A stretch of DNA of 64,000 bases from Elymus sibiricus (lineage: Eukaryota; Streptophyta; Magnoliopsida; Poales; Poaceae): assembly GCA_039707655.1 (NCBI GenBank), contig CM077663.1, positions 437,923,830 to 437,987,829 of the forward strand, read 5' to 3'. The notes under the pieces are model-generated. The model was not told the DNA's origin and searched no databases. It worked only from the letters and a program-made list of their open reading frames with translations. Made by a program: the position numbers and the translations under genes. Within the stretch, counting starts at the first letter, position 1, and each line of letters opens with the position of its first letter. This document shows, one piece after another, positions 9,137-20,454 of the stretch.

Positions 9137-11335
9137 AGAGGTAGACCACGCGTCGAGCTTAGTTCACATGTGGATGTGGTGGGTGATGTGTGTGTCAGCG
9201 TGTGGGTCTGCCCCGACCGGCAGGCAGAGCCAGGCGGGCGCCATCCAGAAAAACGGTAGGAAAATGGAGAGATTCCGTTCACTAGCCTGGAAAGTGCTTC
9301 TTTGTCGTCTATCAGACCTGGCACGAACTGACGAACGAGTAGTTGGTTGGTGCAAAGTCGTACTCTCCAACGACGATTGACATGCAAGAAATCTAGATAA
9401 TCAGGTTCGGGTGAAAATTTGTGCTTTACTTTGGGTCATTTGGGATAGTCAAACCGGATGAAACTTCTTTTCCGCAAGTTATCTTCATAGCCATCAGCTA
9501 GCTAGATCCATGTGTGTTCGTTACTTTGCATGGAGGAGTGAGCACCCACCGTCTTTGTGCAACCGATGGGAGATGATCTCTTAGGATTTGTTCGGCCGAT
9601 TTGTTCACGGCATACCAATATAATTTGTGATGCACGAGGCTCATTTTCCTACTTTTTTTATTTGCCTTTGAGGCAACCATATCTTCCAGTTTATTTGTAC
9701 GAACTTTAGTGCACTTGGATAATGAACTTTGGAATCAATAGAAGGCCGTCGGCATCACTTGATGCAGAGGCGAAAAGCGTTATGCCCTTTTTGAAAGAAA
9801 AAAAGTCTAGATTATCAAGGTTGCATCTAGTAATTAAGAGAAACCGCCGGCCAGTGCTTCTGATTGACACTGAGGTACCAACTGATGATCACTGTTTTGT
9901 GGATGCGATGAGCTAGCGAATGATCGAGCCGTTTCGATTCTAAAAGTATACACGATGTGTCTTGTTAACCAACCGAGAAAGTGACCATTAATTAACCAAC
10001 TAACTGATTTCAAAAGTTGAACATGACTGGGCTCACATTTGTACTAGTAATGCTCATTGTTTAAGGATCATGAACTAATCTCTAGGTACAAACAAGCCAG
10101 ATAATCAACCGATGTGCATCCGTTGAGACAAAGAGGAAGAAAGGATATGCACCCGTCAAATCAATAATCAATAGCTATGTAGCTGATTAGTTGTTGAGTA
10201 TGGAGATAAGAGTCTCGTACAGCCACATAAAATAGATTACAAAAGTTGGAGAACATGCGAGAGATATGGTCGATCAAGTCTTGTCTATATGTCATGGCAA
10301 GTTGGCAAGTTATTGTCCTCCTCTATCCAGCTGATGCACGCTCGTCCAAAACATAACTTTTCGTGCATTAAAGAGGCGCCGGCCGGCAGGCCAGCGTTTT
10401 TTGTCGCAATCATACAACAGTCGTATATATACATTTTTGTTGACGATTGAAGAAATGCAATAGTGCTACTACTCAATCATGCATCCTCCCAACCACCATA
10501 GGCGTCACGATTTAATCGTGCCTGATTTTGCTCGTGTTTTTTTTTCTTTTGTACTGTCTTTCTCCTAAATATAAGTCGGGTTTTATTTTGTTTATGTCTT
10601 AAATTCATGACTTTGACTGTGAGTTTTTTTTTTGTATAATATGCCCACGTACAATAACTTAACTATATCTGTTGATCATGTGAGTAATAATTTCTCAGTC
10701 TAGATATGCATGACGAAATGGAGCACTGTAAAACGAAGAGCAAACTCGCAATAAATATTGAATTAATTAGTTTGGTGCTTGGCTAATGGTTAACCGGCTT
10801 AAAAACTAATTTGGGTCAATTGATTTTTTCGAAACGTCAGATGTATAGCAAACGGCCATTGGACTTTTCCACCTCCAGCCCTCCCTATTCATCGTCTTCG
10901 CCAAACCACCCAGCACCATAGGCCGAATCACTGCCTCCATCGACCATGGTCGGTGGCGCTGAAGCGCCAGTCTCACCCTCCAATCTCCGCCACCCGCCGT
11001 CATGCTGGTGCCACCCCCGATCGTTCTTCTAAACCGTCGCACCACTAGACTTTCCGGACAACCCCCCCCCCCCCCCCCCCTCCCACCCACCCACCCAACC
11101 TCTCACCCTCATCCTTCGTCGATGGCCTTGGTGATGCGCCCCCTCGCCTGCTTTCCTTCTCCCACGAATTGACTGGCCCACATTAATAAATCAGGGAACT
11201 TATATTTAGCTAACATGGTTAATTTGACACCCTAATAATATCTAAAAAATGGACCACCAGCTCAACAAGCCGTCCATCCAACCGGAGGGTTGGGCTTTCC
11301 ATGTGCGTGATTTGTTTCAGTCGTGCACGCAACTA
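9137..11335. other. intergenic region upstream of the hydrolase
   Basis: Two kilobases without a convincing gene. Includes the possible promoter of the hydrolase gene, a weak Stowaway-like stretch near 10548-10733 (TATAAGTC near one end, GCTCCATTTCG inverted near the other) and a GC-rich patch near 10830-11150. A 94-codon minus frame at 10806-11090 is Gly/Arg rich with no domain I recognise. Confidence 0.4.
11062..11080. repeat. poly(C) tract, 19 bases
   Basis: Nineteen consecutive C, followed by a CCCACC-rich run. It is the G-rich counterpart (on the minus strand) of the tract at 4801. Confidence 0.9.
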
Positions 11336-11577
11336 CTCCCTCTATCCATATAGGGCCTAATGTGTTTTTCGAGGCTAACTTTGACCACAGGTTAGAGCAA
11401 ATATTATATGACATGCAAGCTACATAAAGCATACCTTCAACTTCGTACGTGTAATAAGCTTCCAATGATATATATTTTTACATTATACATCTCATATACT
11501 ATTAATCTTATCAGTAGTGAAACACAGTCTTAAAAATGCATTAGGCCCTATATATATGGATCAATGGATGGAGGGAG
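11336..11577. mobile_element. Stowaway MITE (Tc1/mariner type), 242 bp
   Basis: Starts after TA with CTCCCTCTATCCATATAGGG and ends GGATGGAGGGAG, the standard Stowaway terminal inverted repeats. Subterminal GGGCCTAATG and CATTAGGCCC are also inverted. The right target TA is separated by two bases (TGTA), so that end has diverged. Confidence 0.88.
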
Positions 11578-11622
11578 TGTATAGTATGGTGACTAGGTGA
11601 ATAGGTGATACTAGCACATTAA

Positions 11623-12694
11623 GGGCATTTCTAATCGGTCCCCTATAACCGGTTAGTGGAGTATATTTAGCTTTTTAGTCCACTAACCGGCACCTCGCTG
11701 ATCCCGTATCCGGCCTAACGGAGTATAATTTTACTCTTCTCTCTAAAAAATTCCCTATTTTTACTCCCTCTTTGCTCCGCCGAGTAAAACGGCGTGGCTC
11801 TCCTCTGCTGCCTCTCCCTCCCCTCCTGCGCCTCATATTCACCCCTGCGCCCAACCTACCCCTCACCCCTCCCCGTCAGCACCGGCCGGTCACCCATGAA
11901 GCCTTGTTGGCCTACGCCGCTGTCCTCGGGTTCGGTGCTCGCGCAGCAGCTCACTGACTTGCAGCTGCCGGTCTTAAAGTGCGACGACTGCACACGGCAA
12001 GAGGTGTGGCGAGTTTCTATCATGCCGCAACATCCCAGATGGGTGTTCTTCAAATACACAAACAATGGGGTATGTGCTTGTTTTGATTCGTTTTTTCATC
12101 GGATTCGGTTCAATTTCGGTAGCTCATTGATGCTCATCTATGTGTGTAGAATGATGGATGTTTGTTATGGCATTGGGAAGAAGAATACATCGATCTATTG
12201 ATAGCATAAAAATTAGTAGATGTTTGTGCAATCGTTGCTAGAATTGAGGCTAAAAATGAGACTAGATGTGAGATTATAGATGAAATTAGAGAGGAGGCAA
12301 TGCCTACTTCTTTAGAATCAAAGAAGAAGAATGAAGTATGCAAGATCGAGAATCTGCAGATCATAAATAAAGGCACCGATAAGATATTAATCCAACTAGT
12401 GGGAGCAGTTATGAAAGTTGGATATCTTGTAAAATGTCTAATTGTGCTTTTTGTTTTCTTTGGTCTTGATCTTCCAGCAAAGAATTGGTGAATTATTATG
12501 TAATCCAATGTCGTTGATGAAATAAAAATGCAAAGAAATGTGTTTCGGTGGCCGAAATTAAATGCAAATGAAAAAAAATATTTACTCCGCTAATTTTAGG
12601 GGATCTGCTAGGTCCGACCAAAACTTAGTGGAGTATATATACTCTACTAAGCCTTTTACTCCGTTAATTTTTAGGGGATCGGTTAGAGTTGGCC
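11623..12694. mobile_element. PIF/Harbinger-like element carrying a GRF-type zinc-finger pseudogene
   Basis: Ends GGGCATTTCTAATCGG and, inverted, GGCCAACTCTAACCGA agree at 11 of 16 positions and both continue into TCCCCTA. A TAA flanks each side (11620-11622 and 12695-12697), the three-base duplication expected for PIF/Harbinger. GGAGTA-type subterminal repeats lie inside both ends. No DDE transposase is present; the only coding sequence is the plus-strand gene at 11896-12491. It is therefore a non-autonomous element with its own cargo gene. Confidence 0.7.
11896..12491 (+). pseudogene. GRF-type zinc-finger protein inside the Harbinger-like element, one nonsense mutation
   Basis: Two exons, 11896-12069 and 12150-12491, joined by an 80-bp GT-AG intron (GTATGT...GTGTAG), give 171 codons with a single in-frame TAA at 12207-12209. 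The finger region reads LPVLKCDDC, then VWRVSIMPQHPRWVFFKY, then NDGCLLWHWEEEYIDLLI. This follows the GRF pattern CxxC - FFxC - C - W, except that the third ligand is Tyr (FFKY) where Cys is expected. A charged helical middle (residues about 85-125) is followed by a hydrophobic segment LIQLVGAVMKVGYLV near the C terminus that could span a membrane. GRF fingers elsewhere bind nucleic acid; its role in a transposon is unknown. The exon 1 start is uncertain because the frame is open further upstream. Confidence 0.62.
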
Positions 12695-12797
12695 TAAGAA
12701 GCTGTAGGCTGCAAAGGTCAAAACACTGTATAGCTCAACTTGCATGGCCGATCCATACGCTTGTTTTCCACGGGAAACTATACATACGACTAGATGG

Positions 12798-13143
12798 GTG
12801 AAAATGGACAAAACTGGCCCTTTTCTGAAACTTCAACACAAAATGGCCCTAATCCGAAAATATTTCAGAAACTGGCCCTTTTGCATGACGCCCGGCGTTG
12901 GGGCGCCATGTTAGATAGCATGACGCCCCGGGCTAGGACGCCATGCTATCTGGCATGACGTCCTAGCCTGGGGCGCCATGCTACATGTCGGCACCATGAC
13001 GCCCTACCCAGGGCGTCATGCTATCTAGCATGGCGCCCCAGCCCCGGGCGTCATGCAAAAAGGGGCCAGTTTATGAAATATTTTCAAATTGGGGTCATTT
13101 TGTGTTGAAGTTTCAGAAAAGGGTCAATTTTGTCCATTTTCAC
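12798..13143. mobile_element. Mutator-type MITE with 9-bp target duplication
   Basis: Arms of about 110 bp starting GTGAAAATGGACAAAA and its inverse at 13128-13143 fold back on each other. An exact 9-bp repeat, actagatgg, flanks it (12789-12797 and 13144-13152); this length is the Mutator signature. The centre (about 12890-13060) is a GC-rich run of alternating CATGACGCCC and GGGCGCCATG units. No coding sequence. Confidence 0.85.
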
Positions 13144-13152
13144 ACTAGATGG

Positions 13153-13930
13153 TGGCATGGTGCAATTAGCTAGTTCACTGTTTACACGGGGAAAGGGATA
13201 TTGCGTGCGCGCGTGCGTCTCATTGATTTTGAAGCCAATTCGATCGAGCTTTAGCGCCCGCACAGGTGCCTGTGTACACGTACGGAGGAAGTACGGCGCA
13301 GTTATTCGGCGGCGGCAGCGGCGGCGACAACACACGCGCGCTCGCCGGAGCCAGCTAGCGTACACATGCATGCATGTGCCCCTAGAACCTTCCTTGTCCC
13401 CATGGTGTAAACATACATGGGATCGTGTGGGTGTGGCGCGGCGAGCTCTCTGCGTCGTCGTTGCCGTCGACGTCGCTCGAGTCATTCATTTCTTGGTTGG
13501 TCCAAAGCGATCTATGGCTAGGTAGCGCCGGACGACGTCTCTAGCATGGCACGTACGTGCGTGCGCCGGCCTCCCCGTTGTCGCCGTCGGCCCGTCGACG
13601 TCCGTCCGTCCTCCGGCGAATGCCTGCTCAATGTCGTCGATCCTGTTCTAGCTAGCCACAGCCACGAGCCTCTCACGGAAGATTTTTGTCCGCACAGGGA
13701 TCTCAACGAGTCATCCATGGATGGGTACGGCGCAGGATCCATCGTTCGGTCGGTCGGCATGCATGCACGCGTTTTTGTATGATTTGATTTGATTGCACCG
13801 ATGGACGTTAAATATTTGATGAGAATTGGGCTATAAATCATTTGTATTTTTTCTCAAAAGTGTAAATTCAAACGACTTTTATGATACAGTTCAAAATTAC
13901 AATTTCATCTCAGTTTTAAATCATAAGTTC
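13153..13930. other. unassigned spacer
   Basis: GC-rich sequence with CGGCGG repeats and ACATGCATGCATGT-type palindromes. Open frames on both strands carry no recognisable motif. From about 13830 it grades into the interior of the LTR element that follows. Confidence 0.35.
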
Positions 13931-14249
13931 TGGCATCTCTCTAAATCAATGCTTCCTCTGCGAAGGGCATTTCTATTTACTTTTATGTTATTTTACTTTT
14001 ATTCTCGAATCATCATCTTCTCGCTAAAGCAACAGACCCGAGAGCACTATTTTCATTTTTATGCATTGACTCTAATTAATATTGGATGTGAGCATGACGG
14101 AATCTTCTCTACTCTAAATTACAATGTCTAGTCTCTACTTGAACCTCAGAGATGCTCTGCATTTATATTTTGCGGTCTCAGAAAGGACTAGCGAGATACC
14201 ATATCATCATATTATATCATGATTGTTTTGACAAATTATTGGCGTGTGA

Positions 14250-14692
14250 GAGCATCTTCAGCCACGACTTGCAAATCCGGCCCCTCAAACGCCCGCGGAC
14301 ACGCCCGGTCAGTGACCGGGCGTGTCCGTTTTGAACCCCTATTTTTTCGTCCGTGCAGCCGCATCTCTCATATTTTTCCTCATATGTCCGGTCTCTTGCA
14401 CGTGATTGGTGGAGAAGAAGAGAGAGAAAGAAAAGAATGAATAAAGAAAGAGAAAAGGTGGTCCGGGGTGGGGTCGCGTTCTACGTGGCGGACTGACCGG
14501 GCGTGCCCGGGCGCGTCCGCGACCCCTCATATCGTCCTCATATTTGAGATGGATATGAGGGGTGCCGGTCAGTCCGGACGTTTGAGATGGATATGAGGGG
14601 TCCGTCTGGATCTCTTTTTTGTGACCGGTCAGTGACCGGGCGAGCTGCCCGCGCGTTTGAGAAGAGTATGAGGGGTCCGGCTGTAGATGCTC
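14250..14692. mobile_element. PIF/Harbinger MITE (443 bp)
   Basis: Starts GAGCATCTTCAGCC, ends GGCTGTAGATGCTC, and is flanked by TGA on both sides (14247-14249, 14693-14695), a three-base duplication with a central G instead of the usual T/A. The subterminal sequence TTGCAAATCCGGCCCC and ACGCCCGCGGAC is shared with the element at 54759-56889. Non-coding. It is inserted in the interior of the LTR element. Confidence 0.85.
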
Positions 14693-14924
14693 TGAGATAT
14701 TTTATTATTGCTCGCTAGTTGGTTATGCTATTGCCATGAGTGAATATAATAGCTAAGTGTTATCATCGATATAATTATTTATGATCTTTGCTGAAAACCT
14801 GAACACTAACTAAGCATATATTTACAGCAACGAGAACAAAAGACTTTGTAAAAGTTTTCTTTATCACTTTCAGTTTATCAACTGAATTGCTTGAGGACAA
14901 GCAATGAGTTAAGCTTGCGGGAGT

Positions 14925-16308
14925 TGATACGTCTCCAACGTATCTACTTTTCTAAACACTTTTGGTCTTGTTTTGGACTCTAATTTGCATGATTTGAATG
15001 AAACTAATCCGGACTGACGCTGTTTTCCGCAGAACTATCATGATGTTGTTTTTGTGCAGAAATAAAAGTTGTCAGAATTGGACGAAACTTTTTGGAGATT
15101 TTTTCTGGAATATATAAAAATACTGGAGCGAAGAGCCACCGGAGGGGGGCACCTGTTGGTGCCAAGCCAACAGGGCCCCCCCCCCAGACGTGCCCTGATG
15201 GCTTGGCACCACCTGGTGTCTCCGCGGACCCTAATTCTAGTCCTATAAATTTCTATTTTCGGAGAGAAAAATAAGAGAGAAGTTTTCATCGTGTTTTACA
15301 AAGATGGAATCGCCGCCACCTGCTGTTTTTCCATGGGAGGGCTGATCTGGAGTCCGTTTGGGGCTCCAGAGAGAGGGATTCGTCGTCGTCGTCATCACCA
15401 ACCCTCGTTCATCAACACCCCCAAGATGCTTACCACCGGGAGTGAGTAATTACTTTGTAAGCTTGCTGGACGGTGATTGAATTTGATGGGATTAATCATG
15501 TAATCGAGTTATTTTGATAGGGCTTGATCCTTAGTATCCACTATGTTCTGAGATTGATGTTGCTATGACTTTGATATGCTTAATGCTTGTCACTAGGGCC
15601 CAAGTGCCATGATTTCAGATCTGAACCTATTATGTTTTCATGAATATGAGAGTGGTTTGGATCCTATCTTGCAAGTTGTATGCATCTATTACATGTTATG
15701 ATCCGCATATCATAAGGTGACAATAATTGGAATTCTTTCCAGGGATTGCCGTAGTTTGAGGAGTACAGGTATTCATCATGTGTTAATGCTTTGTTCCGGT
15801 TCTCTATTAAAAGGAGGCCTTAATATCCCTTAGTTTCCTTATGGACCCCGTTGCCACGGGAGGGTAGGACAAAAGATGTCATGCAAGTTCTTATTATAAG
15901 CACGTATGACTATATACGGAATACATGCCTACATTATATTGATGAATTGGAGCTAGTTCTGTGTCGTTCTAGCTACTGTGTAACTGTTACATGATGAATG
16001 TCATCGAAATCATTATCCATCACCGATCCATCGCCTACGCTTTTTCATACTGAATCTTCCTAAGTTACTATTGTGGCTACTGTTGTAACCATCACTACAA
16101 AACTATTGTTGTTACTGTTAATGTTCCTATCACTATATTGATGTGCTACTAAATCTTTGTGACAGAGAATAACCTCGTGTGGTTGAATTGATAACTTAAC
16201 TGCTAAGACCGATAAATATTCTTTGGCTCTCCTTGTGTCGAATCAACAAATTTGAAAAAAATACATCCCTCGAAGGTTGTCACGATCCCCTACACTTGTG
16301 GGTTATCA
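14925..16308 (+). repeat. 3' LTR (1384 bp), copy A
   Basis: Begins TGATACGTCTCCAACGTATC and ends CTTGTGGGTTATCA, with short inverted TGATA/TATCA ends. GGCGCC-poor, with a TATAAATT box near 15243. No full second LTR of this copy is in view. Confidence 0.8.
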
Positions 16309-16319
16309 ACAGGGGACGC

Positions 16320-18905
16320 GAATTTAATTTAGGTTTAGGCCCTCATGGTAATGTAATACCCTACACCCGCATGTCATTGTATTTATGTCCCTCATATGAG
16401 GGAAGTGTTGTTGGTTGCCTCCTTGGGAGGCCCCTACCTCCCATTATATAGATAAATGCAAGTAGGGGTACATGGCTTGTTGCCTAAGTTATCCACTATT
16501 GCATGTCTTATGATACAAGTAATGATATATCCTTCTATAGAAGGCCCGTTGTCAAGGCAAGGAACTTGGGCCGTGGCGGCGCTCCGAGGCCGACCCGGCG
16601 ACCTTAATCCCTGAAGGTCTGGTATCCTTGGTGTACCCCGTCGTCATCGTGTCACCCAAATTGGCTCAATGCCGCCCGGGTTCCATACCAGATGGTTTGG
16701 ACGGCGATGGACAAGTGAAGTAAGCGACTCAAGATGGAAGTGACGACATGTCGTGCTTGTGACACAGATACTGATGTCGGGAGTAAGATAACAATTCGAC
16801 CGGTGACGAGGGGCTAGTATTGGACGAGGAAGCCACAGTGTGGCGTTCGAGGACAAGAATTCTTGCGGATGAGAATAAGAAAAATAGAAAAAATAGAGTA
16901 GACGAATTTGATATTTAAATAAAATATCACCATAGGGATCGGAACACTTGCATAGGCGTGCCTATGTCTCGCCTATAGCAAGACATATGGTTGCCTCACC
17001 TGAAGCGAGCACCAAACAGCGCCGACCCAGTGCGTGGGTGGTCTCATTTTCCTTTTTATTTCGTTTATACTTCAACATTTAAAATGTATAATTTAATTAA
17101 TTTTTAAAAAATGTTAATCATGCATTTAAAAATGTTAAATATTTTTGAAACAAGTGTTTTTGATGTATACGAAAAATGTGCAATGTCTATGCAAAAAAAG
17201 TAGACATAAAAATATAAATTGTCAATTTGTTCTAAAAAATGTTAATAAAGCATATAAATAATCTTAAATGTATATAGAAAAAATGTTTTCATGTACACGA
17301 AAAATGTGCAATGTGTATTTAGAAAAGTAGACATCAAAACATATTGTTTAAAAAAATGTTAATAATGTATTTGGACAAGAGTCAACATTTATAAAAATAA
17401 TTTTCCTTATGAAACCAAAAATGTAAAATGTGTATGGTAAAAGTAGATTAAAACAGTGTATGTTTAAAAAGACGTTAGTCATGTAATTATAAAATTCTAA
17501 ACATGTATATGTAAAATGATTCTGATGTGTAAAAAAAATGTACAAATGTTTATGCAAAAAATAGACATAAAAATATATGTTTTGAAAATTAAATCACATA
17601 TTTTCAACATGTTAAGCGTGCAAATAAAAAATATTCCTGGTGTATATTAAAAATGTACAATTTGCATGGAAATAGTAGATATAAAAGGTTATAAATTTTA
17701 ATCATGTATTTGTTTTTGCATGGTTTCGTCGTCTTCGACAGGCCGTTTAATCGGCTCACAAAGCAGCATGATCTGCAATGGAGTTCTTTCAGATTTGGGT
17801 GTGGAGGCTGCTCATCTCTTTCTCCGGCGGTGCAATGGCCGATGACACATGATGATTAGGTTGTGCACATGGATCTCCGACGGTCAAGATGTAAATTTTA
17901 TATTTCTGAGCTCTCTTGTGCAAATCTCCAAGACAATTGGCGCTTTGTTTGTCTCGTCGAGTGACCATGTATGTATCCATTGTAATTTGTTTGTTTAATG
18001 GACATGTGGTATTTCTGAAAAAAATGTTAATCATGTATTTGCAAAATGTTAAACGTGTATATAAGAAATGTTCCGTATGTATATGAAAAATGTACAAAGA
18101 AAAGGAACAAAACCCAAAAGTAAACACAAGGATGAAAATAAAATAACCAGTAGAACCTAGAAAGAAAAACTAAAATGAAGAAAAAAGAAATAAAGTAAAA
18201 ATGGTAAAATTCGTGAAAGAAGCAAAGAAAAACTATGAATAACGGAAAGCTGAAGAAAACCAATGAAGAAAAAAAAAACGAAAGAAAACAGAAAAGATAA
18301 ACAAAAGGAAAAACGGACTAAACCAGCACGTCGAACGAGGGAGCGAGTGACCTGAGTAATGGGCCGACCCTATATGCACGCTCCTCAGGCAAGACGATAC
18401 TCGCTGTCAGCGATATATAGTATGGCTAGCCCTGGAAAAAAAGGCCTTTTCTCTTACAGCCCAAGGTATTAAAACATAAAACAACACCAATACATATATA
18501 TTCTTCCGCGCTAACTAACGCTCCCTACCAGTATAAAAAAACACTTCCTAGCTACCAACTGCTTCTTTCCTTCCAAACTAATAAACTAATTAAGTTTCTA
18601 ACTTTCATGCCTTGAGCTAAGTAAAAAGAATTTGAAGTAAATCAAAACTGCAGAAAAGTATTTCGACATATATAATATTCTTTAATATTGTTTAAAACAT
18701 ATTTTCATACAATATATATTTGACGTTGAGTATATAAGTGTATATGTTTTATTTGAAACCGATGACAAACTAGTTCTTTTCCTGGTGCATTACGTTTATC
18801 GGGAAAATATATTATAAAGTACTATTTGGGCAGCCAAGATAAAAAAAGAACAAATAAAACAGAAACATATCGAGACTGAATAATACCCTCTACGTTTTAG
18901 GTGCC
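16320..18905 (+). repeat. AT-rich dispersed repeat, copy 1
   Basis: Homologous over its length to 49395-51740 and partly to 46975-48060. Shared blocks include AATACCCTACA, CCTCCTTGGGAGGCCCCTACC, GGGGCTAGTATTGGAC, TAATGGGCCGAC and GCTACCAACTGCTTCTTTCC. The middle (about 17040-18130) is a degenerate array of units like AAAATGTTAATCATGTATTTG. Copy 1 has about 150 extra bases near 16650-16800. No protein-coding motif. It is probably part of a large transposon whose ends I cannot define. Confidence 0.7.
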
Positions 18906-18969
18906 AAATTGCACTTGAGATTGAATAATTCGCATCAAGCGATCTAGAGACTGGAGATTTGGAAATTGC

Positions 18970-19355
18970 TACCAGAACTCGAGCTCCATGGAGACTGAAA
19001 CTTTAAACATTTAAGGTAAAATTTTAAGGTTTCAAAAAATTCCGAGAAAAAAATTCACCCATAAATATAGATGTATAACACATGCGTGTAAAGCTTCATG
19101 GAGAAATAACTTTTTGAAGTGAGGTGCATAAAGAATAACAAAATCATGTATTTCTAGCACATGTACTATTCACTATAAATGTACATGATTATTTTTTTAT
19201 AGGTCACATCAAAACGTATTTCCTAATAAAGATTTACACACATCTCATATATATCTAGAAATACTTGTGTATTTAGAGTCACAATGTTTCGAAACCTAAA
19301 AAGCATTTTTTAAAATTTTCGATTTTGAGCTCCCTGGAGCCCAGGAGCCAAAAAA
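18970..19355. mobile_element. diverged foldback element
   Basis: The left arm (GAGCTCCATGGAG ... TTTTAAGGTTTC) and the inverted right arm (GAGCTCCAGGGAG ... TTTTTAGGTTTCG) pair along most of their length. The centre contains the inverted pair AATCATGTA / TACATGATT. The arms have clearly diverged, so the element is old. Ends are approximate and no target duplication was found. Confidence 0.6.
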
Positions 19356-19541
19356 ACCTACTGTTTTCGTCTTAGGCTGGGCAGGCCATGGCCATGTTTT
19401 GCTTGCATGTAATAACTTCGCCAATGGATGAGACACGGATCGAAAGGCGTACGGGCTTTAATTTCCTGTAGCACGTGTTCCAATATCTACGAATTACCAC
19501 GCTAGTCCTAAAAAAAAAACAATTAGCAACGCTCGCGCTGA

Positions 19542-19549
19542 CATATATA
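19542..19549 (+). promoter_or_regulatory. probable TATA box of the mitochondrial-type gene
   Basis: CATATATA about 105 bases before the ATG at 19653, in a stretch with no transposon end. Position suits a start of transcription near 19575. Confidence 0.5.
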
Positions 19550-19652
19550 GCTACGACACGGCTACGCGATGATGCCACGTGAGTTTCACAAACAACAAAA
19601 GAGAAGGGAAAGCTCGAACAGATCGGTAGATCGATTCATCTCCCGTCCATCA

Positions 19653-20445
19653 ATGGCGGCGCTACGATGTGCTCCTGCTGGCAGCGCGCTCCTCCGGCGA
19701 GCAGCAGCTGGCGACGAGCGGGGAGCGCTCCAGCAGATCTTCTCCTCGCAGCGACTCCGGGGGATTCACACCCTCGTCGACCGGCCTCCCGGCGCCGGCA
19801 CCCTGCAGTCGTCGTCGATGGGTCCAGCTCCTTGCCTCGTCCCGTCCAACAGATACATGAGCACGACCCACTTCCAGGTGATTATTTCGTGTCCATGTAT
19901 CTCTCATCAATCTATACCCAAATATATATGTCTACCTCTGCAAAGTCCAATATATGTGAGCAAAATATTACTTACGTAGTTACTACATATATACACATAA
20001 TTTTTAAACCTAGTATTGTCATAGACTAGCTGATAATTAACATTTTAAAGTTCATAGAAAAAGCTACTCTCAAGCAATGTATTAATCATTGTATCGATCA
20101 TGCATGATTCAGCAGAAGGGACACGGTGCGCCAACGAAGGAGCCTAGCGCCGAGGTTCCATGGTAAAGTACAAGGACAACTATTACCAACCCTAGCATAG
20201 CAGCTAGCAACATGCACGTGTGCTCATTGCTGCATGTGCAATGCAGGTACACACGGCCTTATGATATCGAAGGGGAAGGATTCAGGCTCTGTGTGCTGCC
20301 GCTCACGCTAGCTCTGCTGTATGACACGTGGGAGTCTTACGATGAGTTTCAATGCCGTGGCAATACTGGTGCTTGGTACTGGACACTACCGGTGGTTTCA
20401 AGCTGGAAACGGAGGGCCCAAGTTCAACCTAAGGAAAAACTTTGA
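19653..20445 (+). CDS. small protein with mitochondrial-type leader, three exons (family not recognised)
   Basis: Exons 19653-19877, 20113-20162 and 20247-20445 join through GT-AG introns (235 and 84 bp) to 157 residues. The start MAALRCAPAGSALLRR begins an Arg/Ala/Ser-rich, acid-poor leader typical of mitochondrial import. It is followed by RGIHTLVDRPP and RYMSTTHFQ, and a cleavage near RYMS is plausible. The small second exon encodes QKGHGAPTKEPSAEVP, and its last codon (Trp) is completed by exon 3, which reads YTRPYDIEGEGFRL. One hydrophobic segment, LCVLPLTLALLYDTW, could be an inner-membrane helix. I do not recognise the family. A small respiratory-chain or matrix accessory protein is only a guess. 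The last 25 residues are Trp/Lys/Arg rich and run to within 10 bases of LINE-derived sequence, so the native 3' end may be altered. An in-frame ATG at 19569 is a less likely start. Confidence 0.7.
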
Positions 20446-20454
20446 CACGTGTCG

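Larger units (their letters stand above)
13931..16308 (+). mobile_element. truncated gypsy-type LTR retrotransposon (3' internal region plus 3' LTR)
   Basis: The internal part (about 13931-14924, interrupted by a MITE) matches, in inverse orientation, the internal 3' region at about 60390-60720, including CTTCC/CTCTGCGAAGGG. It ends GCTTGAGGACAAGC, then a purine stretch with AAGCTTGCGGGAG, then the LTR. No 5' LTR or coding region is present. The family has LTRs of type TGATACGTCTCC...TATCA and is also seen at 57415-64000. Athila-clade gypsy is my best guess from the long non-coding 3' region, not a firm call. Confidence 0.7.
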
